From Melioribacteraceae bacterium (GTDB lineage: Bacteria; Bacteroidota; Ignavibacteria; Ignavibacteriales; Melioribacteraceae): DNA of 64,000 nt. The notes below the pieces were generated by a model. It worked only from the letters and a program-made list of their open reading frames with translations. It did not search any database and was not told where the DNA came from. Numbering within the stretch: the first letter of the stretch is position 1; each line of letters opens with the position of its first letter. The stretch lies in the NCBI GenBank assembly GCA_035362835.1, contig DAOSDY010000001.1, positions 1,302,001 to 1,366,000 of the forward strand, given 5' to 3'. Positions 27,427 through 34,961 of this stretch are shown here, one piece after another. Position numbers and translations under genes: made by a program.

Positions 27427-28242
27427 ATTAAAAAGCATTTTACATATAAATCGAAATTCCAGATCTGGCGGCTGCTGATTTCCGAAACCGGAAAGCTGAT
27501 TATTGAGTTGAGGGACGTTAATAATAAAGAGGTCTTCTTCAGCTATTATGATCTTGAAAAAGGGAAAAAGATATTCGAATCGATTCAGATGGAGGAAAAA
27601 TACTGGATCGGAATAGAAGCTCTTTGTGGTGATTTAATTATTTTCCATAAGTATGCAAAACCGGATATGCCCGGGCATAAAGAGCTTATAGCATTCGATG
27701 TCTCAGAACAAAAAGTTAGATGGATTAATTCAGATTTCTCTTTTTTATTCGCTTATCAGGATAAGATCTATTGTTACAAGCAGAACTTTGAGAGCCGTAA
27801 TTTCTATTCGTTAAATTATATGAACGGCCGGATCGAAGAAAACCTCGGTGAGGATTTTGAAAAGGTGAATCTTCTGCGGGCCGAAGCAGACAGACTCAAA
27901 TCCGCCGGCGAATACCTGTTCCCGGAAAAATATGACGAGGCCACTGCCGATCCGATTGTAAAACAATTGATTAACGGTGAATTGCGCGGCCTTGAAATTG
28001 TCGGCGATGTTGAATATAATAGACGCGGCAATCTTCTTTTTTTTAATTTTTACTCCAAAGTATTTTCCGGCAGTCTTGTCAATAGATTTAATGCTTTTAA
28101 TCTCTCGGTAAATAAAAAAGTTCTTTCTGAATTATTAAATTCAAATACTAATGCCTTTGTACCTGATTCATTTTTCATATACAAAAATTTTCTTCTGCTG
28201 CTGAAAGAGAAAAATGGTTTGATAGTATATAAACTGGATTAA
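27427..28242 (+). CDS. DUF4905-like protein, probable ATT start
   Basis: A soluble protein of about 271 residues resembling the DUF4905 family, with beta-rich segments such as FQIWRLLISETGKLIIELRD and IFHKYAKPDMPGHKELIAFD. The first canonical start, TTG 27508, would cut into this conserved-looking N-terminus and has no ribosome site. The frame stays open back to a stop at 27415; within it ATT 27427 lies 5 bases after AAGGA and gives a start reading M/I-KKHFTYKSKFQIWR. I therefore choose ATT, as an inference. It sits 2 bp before the AMMECR1 gene, so the three genes to 29629 are probably one operon. Function unknown. Confidence 0.68.
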   Translation: MKKHFTYKSKFQIWRLLISETGKLIIELRDVNNKEVFFSYYDLEKGKKIFESIQMEEKYWIGIEALCGDLIIFHKYAKPDMPGHKELIAFDVSEQKVRWINSDFSFLFAYQDKIYCYKQNFESRNFYSLNYMNGRIEENLGEDFEKVNLLRAEADRLKSAGEYLFPEKYDEATADPIVKQLINGELRGLEIVGDVEYNRRGNLLFFNFYSKVFSGSLVNRFNAFNLSVNKKVLSELLNSNTNAFVPDSFFIYKNFLLLLKEKNGLIVYKLD

Positions 28243-28244
28243 GC

Positions 28245-28814
28245 ATGGAACCATCACACGAAGAAAAATCAATTCTTCTTGAAGCGGCGCGCAACTCCAT
28301 TAAATCCTTCTTCAACGGTCAGAAAATTGAAGTGCCCGATTATAATAAGCACCCGCTGTTAAAATCCCGCTCCGGCGCGTTTGTTACTTTAACACAGAAA
28401 GGAAGACTGCGTGGATGTATCGGCCACATCATTTCCGATCAACCGGTTTTTGAAACCGTCTGCGAAGTGGCTCTCCATGCGGCGCGCAGCGACCCGCGGT
28501 TCTCTCCCGTTAATCAGGAGGAACTCCCTAAGATAGAAATCGAAATCTCAATCCTGTCCGAACCTTTTCCTCTAAAAAGTTATGACGAGATTGAAATCGG
28601 TAAGCACGGTTTAATCCTTGAGGAAAAAGGGCGCCGCGGCCTGCTGCTTCCCCAGGTTCCCGTTGAACATCATATGGATAAAGAACAGTATCTCGATGCT
28701 ATTTGTCAGAAATCCGGATTCCATGCCAGCTACTGGCGGGATAAGCAGCTGAATTTAAATGGCTTTACAGCAACAGTCTTCAGTGAAAAATCAATCAAGG
28801 AGGAAGTTGTATGA
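28245..28814 (+). CDS. amrA: AmmeMemoRadiSam system protein A (AMMECR1 domain)
   Basis: A 189-residue protein consisting of one AMMECR1 domain. The hallmark GRLRGCIGHI is at about residues 54-63, and HAARSDPRFSPV and LPQVPVEH also match the family. Bacterial versions form the AmmeMemoRadiSam set with a Memo-like protein and a radical SAM enzyme; the reaction is not established in detail. It overlaps the downstream Memo gene by 4 bases (ATGA), implying translational coupling. No strong ribosome site is seen before its own ATG, which starts 3 bases after the previous stop. Confidence 0.9.
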   Translation: MEPSHEEKSILLEAARNSIKSFFNGQKIEVPDYNKHPLLKSRSGAFVTLTQKGRLRGCIGHIISDQPVFETVCEVALHAARSDPRFSPVNQEELPKIEIEISILSEPFPLKSYDEIEIGKHGLILEEKGRRGLLLPQVPVEHHMDKEQYLDAICQKSGFHASYWRDKQLNLNGFTATVFSEKSIKEEVV

Positions 28815-29629
28815 AAGGAATCAGAGAACCGGCCGTTGCCGGTATGTTTTATTCCGCTTCCGCCTCAAAACTTAAAGACGAAGTTGCCCTCCTGTTAGAA
28901 AATGCGCAAATAAGCGAAAGCTTTGGCAACATCGCAGGTTTAGTCTCTCCGCATGCAGGATATCTCTATTCCGGGAAAACAGCAGCTTATGCTTTTAATT
29001 CTCTTGGAGGTAAACATTATAAAACAGTGGTTATAATTTCTCCAAGTCACAGGGAATACTTCCGCGGAGTTTCAATTTACGATGGAGACGCCTACAGGAC
29101 TCCTCTTGGTGATGTTCCTGTAAATAAAGAAATGACCGAGCAGCTGATTTCCGGCAGCCGGACAATTTTTAAAGGGATTCAGGGTCATAGAGCCGAGCAC
29201 GCAATCGAAGTTCAGATCCCTTTCCTTCAAGTGATTTTGAAAGATTTTTCAATTGTTCCCGTGGTTCTTGGCGACCAGAACAGAAATTTTGTCTTTGAAC
29301 TTGCAGAAAAACTTTCGGGAGTTGTTGACGAAGAAACTCTGATAGTGGCGAGTTCCGACCTCTCTCATTTTTACACCCGATCAATGGCCGATAAGCTCGA
29401 TTCGGTTGTTGAAAATGATATACGGGAAAACAATTACGAAAAACTCCAGAGCGATCTCGAAACCGGAAAGTGTGAAGCCTGCGGAGGCGGCGCTATTGTT
29501 GCATTGATGAAAACAGCCGGTATGACCAACAGAAAAAATACCAGAGTTCTGTACCGTACCGACTCCGGGGAAGTAACCGGTGATTACTCCGAGGTAGTCG
29601 GTTATCTTAGCGCCGTAATCTATTCATAA
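28811..29629 (+). CDS. amrB: AmmeMemoRadiSam system protein B (Memo)
   Basis: A 272-residue Memo-family protein. Residues matching the metal or active site of human MEMO1 can be seen: His48 (SPHAGYLYSG), His80 (SPSHREYF), His130 (HRAEHAIEVQIPF), Asp183 and His186 (SSDLSHF) and Cys224 (CEACGGGA). Memo proteins are structurally related to non-haem iron extradiol dioxygenases. The gene has an AAGGAGG ribosome site inside the end of the AMMECR1 gene and is the last of the run. The third usual member, a radical SAM protein, does not follow. Confidence 0.92.
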   Translation: MKGIREPAVAGMFYSASASKLKDEVALLLENAQISESFGNIAGLVSPHAGYLYSGKTAAYAFNSLGGKHYKTVVIISPSHREYFRGVSIYDGDAYRTPLGDVPVNKEMTEQLISGSRTIFKGIQGHRAEHAIEVQIPFLQVILKDFSIVPVVLGDQNRNFVFELAEKLSGVVDEETLIVASSDLSHFYTRSMADKLDSVVENDIRENNYEKLQSDLETGKCEACGGGAIVALMKTAGMTNRKNTRVLYRTDSGEVTGDYSEVVGYLSAVIYS

Positions 29630-29815
29630 TTTGCTTCACTTAGGTCCGTTTCGCCAAAACATCTGCTGCAGAACAAGTCATAAAATATTTTAGGACAAAT
29701 CTATCTGTAGAGAGAAAAAATATTCCTGTAAACTATTGCACTGTTACCGATTTTATTTTAGCTTGAACTCCCAATTGGTCGCATCCCCTCATTAATCTTT
29801 ATCAAAAGGAAAAAA

Positions 29816-31024
29816 ATGATTCAATATAAATTCAGCGAGAATTTGTCTAACATTAGAATGTCGCCGATTGTTAGTATCAGCGAGGAAGTGCGAAAGAGAG
29901 CTCCGGAATTTAAAGCGGCGACGGGGAAGGACTTTGTTCTTTTTCAGAGGGGCGAGATCGATTTTCAAACTCCACAGTATATCGTTAATGCAGCCAAGGA
30001 AGCTCTCGATGCCGGATATACAAAATATCCAAAGTCGGGCGGAGAGGATCCGTTTAAAGAAGCTGTGATTAAAAAACTTGAGTATTACAACAAGGCCACG
30101 GGATTTGATAAAGAAAATATTGTCTGTACTTACGGCGGCCAGGAATCGCTCGAACTCTCATTCAAATTATTCGAAGGGAAAAAAGGAGTCGGATTTGCCC
30201 CCTGCTGGAGCTGCGTTCTTGAAAACTTTGTTCCTTATTGCGGAACCGATTTTCATCAGGTTCCTCTACTAAGCGATTTCAGCATCGATTTCGACCGGCT
30301 CGATAAAGCTCTCGATGGAGCTTCGTTTTTCTACCTTAACACACCGCAGAATCCGACCGGAAAACTTTTTACTAAAGAAGAGGTTACATCGATCGCTGAA
30401 CTCTGTCTTAAACACAGCGCGTACCTTATTTCCGACGAAGCCTACGAAGCTGTTCTATTCGATAACGAAACCCATTTCAGCCCTACTTCACTCGAATATG
30501 AGAATATAATAAGCACATTCACACTTTCGAAAACGTATGCCATGACCGGCTGGCGGCTCGGATACCTTGTAACAAGAGACAAGCGGATTCCCAAACTTCT
30601 TAAACTCGGCAACTACACACAGACAGCGGGTGTTACAACGTTCCTGCAGCATGCTGCGGCGGAAGCTTTAAATAACGAAGAGGAGAGCAGAAAATCTGTT
30701 GGTCTGATGGTAACCGAGTTTGAAAAAAGGCGGGATTTCTTTTTCGAAGGTCTTAAATCAATTGACGGACTTAAGGTAACAAAACCGAAAGGAGGATTCT
30801 ATTTCTTCCCGGATTTTTCCGCATTTATTCCAAAAAATATTTTCGGGGAAGAGAGAAAGCTCTATGTATACAATCTTTTAATGAACGAAGGAGTGGCAAC
30901 TGTATACGGTTCCTGCTTCGGGAATTATTTTGACGATTATATCAGGTTCTCTTTTTCAACTACTCCCGTTCCTGTTATTGAAGAAGGTCTCTTCCGGATG
31001 AAAAAGGTTTTTTCCGGCGCCTGA
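29816..31024 (+). CDS. Class I/II PLP aminotransferase (AspC-like)
   Basis: A 402-residue fold-type I aminotransferase. The PLP lysine is in TFTLSKTYAMTGWRLGYL, and the family patterns YLNTPQNPTGK and YLISDEAYE bind PLP through Asn and Asp/Tyr. The C-terminal Arg that holds the substrate carboxylate is in YIRFSFSTTP. It most resembles aspartate/aromatic-type aminotransferases; the amino donor cannot be told from sequence. It stands alone between the Memo gene and an AT-rich patch. GAAAGG lies before the ATG. Confidence 0.9.
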   Translation: MIQYKFSENLSNIRMSPIVSISEEVRKRAPEFKAATGKDFVLFQRGEIDFQTPQYIVNAAKEALDAGYTKYPKSGGEDPFKEAVIKKLEYYNKATGFDKENIVCTYGGQESLELSFKLFEGKKGVGFAPCWSCVLENFVPYCGTDFHQVPLLSDFSIDFDRLDKALDGASFFYLNTPQNPTGKLFTKEEVTSIAELCLKHSAYLISDEAYEAVLFDNETHFSPTSLEYENIISTFTLSKTYAMTGWRLGYLVTRDKRIPKLLKLGNYTQTAGVTTFLQHAAAEALNNEEESRKSVGLMVTEFEKRRDFFFEGLKSIDGLKVTKPKGGFYFFPDFSAFIPKNIFGEERKLYVYNLLMNEGVATVYGSCFGNYFDDYIRFSFSTTPVPVIEEGLFRMKKVFSGA

Positions 31025-31043
31025 TACTGGATTTATAAATATT

Positions 31044-31061
31044 AGAGAATAATTATTCTCT
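31044..31061. repeat. 18-bp perfect palindrome between genes
   Basis: AGAGAATAATTATTCTCT, with 9-bp perfect arms, follows the aminotransferase stop by 19 bases. It could be a weak AT-rich terminator or an operator for the next gene; no T-run follows. Confidence 0.6.
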
Positions 31062-31134
31062 TGATGTGAAAATTGAATTATTCTACTTTTAATCGCGTTT
31101 AAGCAACAGGTCTATTTAATTAGTAAGGAAGAAA

Positions 31135-31653
31135 ATGAAAAAATATTTTTTCTATCTGACGATCGTATTTACGGTCGTGTTTTATTACAACACATCCGCC
31201 CAGGTCTTCAGTTTTAAGGTTGACGGTAAATTCTTTACCGGCAAAGTAACCGACGCGGTAGTAGTTAATTTCCTCGAAGCTGAATATGTTCAGATAAGAG
31301 CGGAGTCGGAAGACAAAATACTTTATCTCTATTGCAAACTATCCTCGCTTAAAGGTGAACCGCCTATAACACTGGAATTCACAGAACCGAATCCGGAAAA
31401 AGGGGAATCCCCCGCATCGGAAGTTGTATGGGTTCCCGACGGTCCCGATAATCCGCAATGGAACGGTGTTGAAGGCGAGACGGTTGTTACACAGCACGAC
31501 GCCGAGAACAAGACTATCTCCGGCACTTTCGAATTTGTAGTGGAGAAATTCCAATACTCCTCAAAAGCCGGCAAGAAGAGGCCGAGCGCCGAAATTACTA
31601 ACGGCATCTTTTCAAATATTAAATACCGGCTTGAAGAAAATAAAGAAGGATAA
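31135..31653 (+). CDS. Small exported protein of unknown function
   Basis: A 172-residue protein with a signal peptide (about 1-22, cut near NTSAQ). The mature part is beta-rich and acidic (FSFKVDGKFFTGKVTDAVVV ... SGTFEFVVEK ... ITNGIFSNIKY). The spacing of SGTF-x-F and ITNGIFSNI recalls the DUF6252-type proteins of Bacteroidota, but this is a weak resemblance. AAGGAAG precedes the ATG. No neighbour explains its role. Confidence 0.7.
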   Translation: MKKYFFYLTIVFTVVFYYNTSAQVFSFKVDGKFFTGKVTDAVVVNFLEAEYVQIRAESEDKILYLYCKLSSLKGEPPITLEFTEPNPEKGESPASEVVWVPDGPDNPQWNGVEGETVVTQHDAENKTISGTFEFVVEKFQYSSKAGKKRPSAEITNGIFSNIKYRLEENKEG

Positions 31654-31677
31654 ATTTTTCTAACATCTATTTATTGT

Positions 31678-31705
31678 GTAGAGACGCCGGTAGCGGCGTC
31701 TCTAC
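31678..31705. repeat. Palindromic intergenic repeat (GTAGAGACGCC type)
   Basis: Perfect 11-bp arms (31678-31688 and 31695-31705) enclose GGTAGC. The sequence is GC-rich inside an AT-rich stretch and looks like a small dispersed repeat rather than a plain terminator, although it could form one for the 31135 gene. Confidence 0.7.
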
Positions 31706-31910
31706 AATCGCCCTCTTCGCAATCTCCTATAATAGTTTTCTAAGGAGGGAATTAAGTTTCAATTTGTAATATTTCCATATAACTTAATGTAGAAATAAAT
31801 ACTTGCAATTTTAATATCTATTTATTAAGTTTCGACACAGAAATTTAAACTATATAATCCCATCGATTTAGTTCTGCTTCGTTGTATTCCGTAACGATTT
31901 TGGAGGGGAA

Positions 31911-32996
31911 GTGCTAAGTTATTTTATAGCCCGCTACATAAATCCATCCTTTCTAGTATTTATACTCAATAAAATGAAAACATCACGTATAGTTTTCTTG
32001 CTGGTTGGATTCGTAATCTCTCAGTCATGTAGTAGTGTCACAGAACCTGATAAATTACCGGGAAGAAGAGATTATGTGTGGAATATAGACACAATTCGAT
32101 ATCCATTCGATAACATATTATCAATTTGGGGAAGTGCACCAAATGATATATGGATAGGCGGGGCACAGCCGAGCGATTTATTTCACTTTGACGGAGAAAA
32201 CTGGCTAAAATGGGGAACTTATATTTACTCTACCTCTAGCAGGGCTCTGTGGGGTACTTCCACAAATAATATCTGGATGGGAGGCGATGATGGAAAAATC
32301 CTTCATTTTAACGGTCATCAGTGGGAGGAAAGGTTTGTTTATCGAAATAAAGTCTTTGCTTATTCGACCATAACAGATATCTGTGGAAATTCACCTTATA
32401 ATATTTATGCTGTGGGGTTAATTTCAAATGGTACCGATGATACACAAAGGGGTTTTGTTTTACATTATAACGGTAATACTTGGAGTGAAGTTTATGTAGC
32501 AAACTTCCGATCTCAATTTATAAAAATTAATAAACAAGAAAATAAGTTCTATATTAATTGTATTTCAGTTTATAACTCAACCGGCAAGGACACTATAACT
32601 TTCTTTGAGTACGATGCAAACAATCTAAACAAAATTTTTTCCAAACAATTAAATGAAATTACAATAGGAACATTTAATCCTATCGGCGATAAGTTGTTTT
32701 TCCTGATCTCCAGTTCTGTATATTCATACAAGAATGGTTCGTTTATAAAAAAACATTCGTTTGTAATTGCAAATTTCGGTTACCAAATATATGGTAGGAA
32801 TGAAATGGATATATTTTTAAGAATGAAAGACGGATTGGCTCATTATAATGGTTCTGATATAAGCTACTTGTATCGATTTGAAAACAATACCACAAGTATT
32901 CTACATAATGCTGCAATATTTGACAAGGATGTTTTTTTTGCAGTCAATGATCCGATAAATAATAATGATTTTATTCTTCATGGAAGGTTAAAATAG
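31911..32996 (+). CDS. Surface lipoprotein with propeller-type WG repeats
   Basis: A 340- to 361-residue protein. Two starts are possible: GTG 31911, after GGAGGGG, or ATG 31974, which gives a standard signal peptide (MKTSRIVFLLVGFVISQSC). The Cys-Ser-Ser after it suggests lipidation, though ISQSC is a poor lipobox. The body holds repeats such as ILSIWGSAPNDIWIGG, ALWGTSTNNIWMGG and DICGNSPYNIYAVG, each followed by a G-x-x-L/I-HFNG-x-x-W blade, typical of beta-propellers on cell surfaces. Base composition is clearly more AT-rich than in most of the window. No catalytic motif is visible. Confidence 0.72.
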   Translation: MLSYFIARYINPSFLVFILNKMKTSRIVFLLVGFVISQSCSSVTEPDKLPGRRDYVWNIDTIRYPFDNILSIWGSAPNDIWIGGAQPSDLFHFDGENWLKWGTYIYSTSSRALWGTSTNNIWMGGDDGKILHFNGHQWEERFVYRNKVFAYSTITDICGNSPYNIYAVGLISNGTDDTQRGFVLHYNGNTWSEVYVANFRSQFIKINKQENKFYINCISVYNSTGKDTITFFEYDANNLNKIFSKQLNEITIGTFNPIGDKLFFLISSSVYSYKNGSFIKKHSFVIANFGYQIYGRNEMDIFLRMKDGLAHYNGSDISYLYRFENNTTSILHNAAIFDKDVFFAVNDPINNNDFILHGRLK

Positions 32997-33020
32997 ATGA
33001 GGTTAGAAGCTAATAACAAA

Positions 33021-33060
33021 ATTAAAGGGTAGGCGCTCTGACCGCGCCATCCCCTTTGAT
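33021..33060. repeat. Palindromic intergenic repeat
   Basis: AAAGGGTAGGCGC pairs with GCGCCATCCCCTTT across a short loop (TCTGACC). It resembles the repeats at 31678 and 34931 in size and placement between genes of the AT-rich patch. Confidence 0.55.
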
Positions 33061-33163
33061 CGAGAATAGCTCATTTAGGTTGGCACCCTATCAGCAGCTT
33101 TTTTGCTACTGTAACTATTCTCTTTTTAAAAATAACATTTTTTTATCTTAAAGGAGACTAACT

Positions 33164-34915
33164 ATGAAAAAGCATTTAATTTTCTTTTTAAGTTTGTCTT
33201 TTTTGGCATCAATAATTGACGCACAACCAGTAATTACTGAGACAAAACTATTCTACCCATCTGGAACAAGCATTGTAAAAATAATTGAAACCGGAAATCC
33301 AACCTATACTTATGGAAATTGTCAAATTGGAAAAGAATTAAGCGGTTCAACACAAATGATCTACAGGACATATTATACGATTGATTTATCCACAATTCCG
33401 CTTAACGCCACAATTCAAAAAGTTAATTTGAACTATTCTACGAATTATAAAAGCTATACTTTTAAGTTAACTAATATATCTTCACTTGGAAGCATCCTTA
33501 GCGCAAACTGGACAGCAATTGGTGGTGGAAACACATTACATTCAGGAATTGGATATGGTAATGGAATAATTACCTCTACACCCATCAAGAATCAAATGCA
33601 AAGCGCACTTTCCAGTAGATCAATGATAATTGGAGCTCTGGGAGAAAATGAATCTGCAAATGATTCGTATTCCTATTTGTCTCTAGATCTAGAGGTTGTT
33701 TATACAAGGCCAGCAGCCTCTTTGAATTTTATTGCAGAGAATTATCTTGATGGCAGTAATGTAGGGAATATAGGTGTTGGAGTTAATACTTCAACAATCA
33801 CTTCTCGGCAAAGTCCATTTATTTTCTCAATATATGAGGATCAACATATTTATTTACAGGCATATGATAACCAACATTATTATGATTATAACTGGGTTTT
33901 TAATGATATAGAAGCACCTGATAATCAAAGTCACTGGGAAAGAGATCTTTCGGGTCAAATACTTTTGCTTGGCAATTCTCAACTGTTATCTCGAGCAGCC
34001 AATTCTTCAGAGAATGGTTCAACAATTAGAGATTATTTGAAAAAATTATGCCAACTAACCTTTCAAGCAAACAGTAGTATGACTATTAAAGGTAATTACA
34101 GAATATCTCCTTTCACAGAATCGGTTGTTGAGCAGAATTCAATTTCTGCACTTGCTTCAAGTTATTCTACTGATGGTATTGATTATACTTTCTCTAAGTG
34201 GTCTACGGGTAGCGGAGATGTCTACAGCCCTATTACCGCATCAGAACATGAATATCACACAGCGGTTTATACCGGCAAACCAAACAATAATTACCGCAAC
34301 CTTTCTTTCAACACCTCACAGGAAGGTCAACCTGTACAGTTAACCTGGTCCATGCATCCGCTCGATAATGCCAGCATTTCACACTACTCGGTTTACAGAA
34401 AAGTTACTTCTTCTGGTACACCAACACTACTTACAACAGTTTCCGCAACTGGATCAAGTTCTTATTCATACACCGATTACGAATTTGCTATCTCAAACTC
34501 CCAGAATAAAATTCTGCTGTTCTATGACGTAAGACCATATTATACTCCCGACGCAGCTTACTCAGATGCGGCATTCGAAGGTGTTTATGGATTCTACTAT
34601 TCAAACAAACTTCCCGAAGAGATCGCTCAGAACCAGACTATTCAGACAATACCCGAAACATTCGAAGTTAATAATTATCCGAACCCGTTCAATCCATCTA
34701 CGACAATTAATTACCAATTGCCGGAAAATGGATTTGTAACACTAAAAGTGTTTGATATACTTGGAAAAGAAATTGAAACGCTGGTAAATGAAAATAAATC
34801 AGCGGGATACTACAAAGTAAATTTTGATGGAAGCAACCTGGCAAGCGGAGTCTACATTTATACAATCCGGGTAAACGAAATCATGCAATCGAAAAAGATG
34901 CTTCTGGCTAAGTAA
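33164..34915 (+). CDS. Secreted protein with T9SS type A sorting domain
   Basis: A 583-residue protein with a signal peptide (about 1-20, cut at IIDA-QP). The N-terminal part (about 20-180) resembles DNRLRE/CBM96-like modules seen in secreted proteins of this phylum. A fibronectin-III-like domain lies at about 375-470. Residues from about 500 form a type A sorting domain: NYPNPFNPSTTI, VFDILGKEIETLVNE, GVYIYTIRV, ending KKMLLAK. Export by the type IX system and anchoring or release at the surface are expected. AAAGGAG precedes the ATG. The gene is AT-rich, especially in its first two thirds. Confidence 0.85.
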   Translation: MKKHLIFFLSLSFLASIIDAQPVITETKLFYPSGTSIVKIIETGNPTYTYGNCQIGKELSGSTQMIYRTYYTIDLSTIPLNATIQKVNLNYSTNYKSYTFKLTNISSLGSILSANWTAIGGGNTLHSGIGYGNGIITSTPIKNQMQSALSSRSMIIGALGENESANDSYSYLSLDLEVVYTRPAASLNFIAENYLDGSNVGNIGVGVNTSTITSRQSPFIFSIYEDQHIYLQAYDNQHYYDYNWVFNDIEAPDNQSHWERDLSGQILLLGNSQLLSRAANSSENGSTIRDYLKKLCQLTFQANSSMTIKGNYRISPFTESVVEQNSISALASSYSTDGIDYTFSKWSTGSGDVYSPITASEHEYHTAVYTGKPNNNYRNLSFNTSQEGQPVQLTWSMHPLDNASISHYSVYRKVTSSGTPTLLTTVSATGSSSYSYTDYEFAISNSQNKILLFYDVRPYYTPDAAYSDAAFEGVYGFYYSNKLPEEIAQNQTIQTIPETFEVNNYPNPFNPSTTINYQLPENGFVTLKVFDILGKEIETLVNENKSAGYYKVNFDGSNLASGVYIYTIRVNEIMQSKKMLLAK

Positions 34916-34930
34916 AATTATTTGAAGCGG

Positions 34931-34952
34931 GGGATGTTCAATTGAACATCCC
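34931..34952. terminator. Palindrome/terminator between convergent genes
   Basis: A perfect 22-bp palindrome with 11-bp arms (GGGATGTTCAA and its complement). It lies between the T9SS protein gene and the convergent transketolase gene. It may terminate both, but it has no clear T-run and also resembles the other palindromic repeats nearby. Confidence 0.6.
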
Positions 34953-34961
34953 TACAAATTA

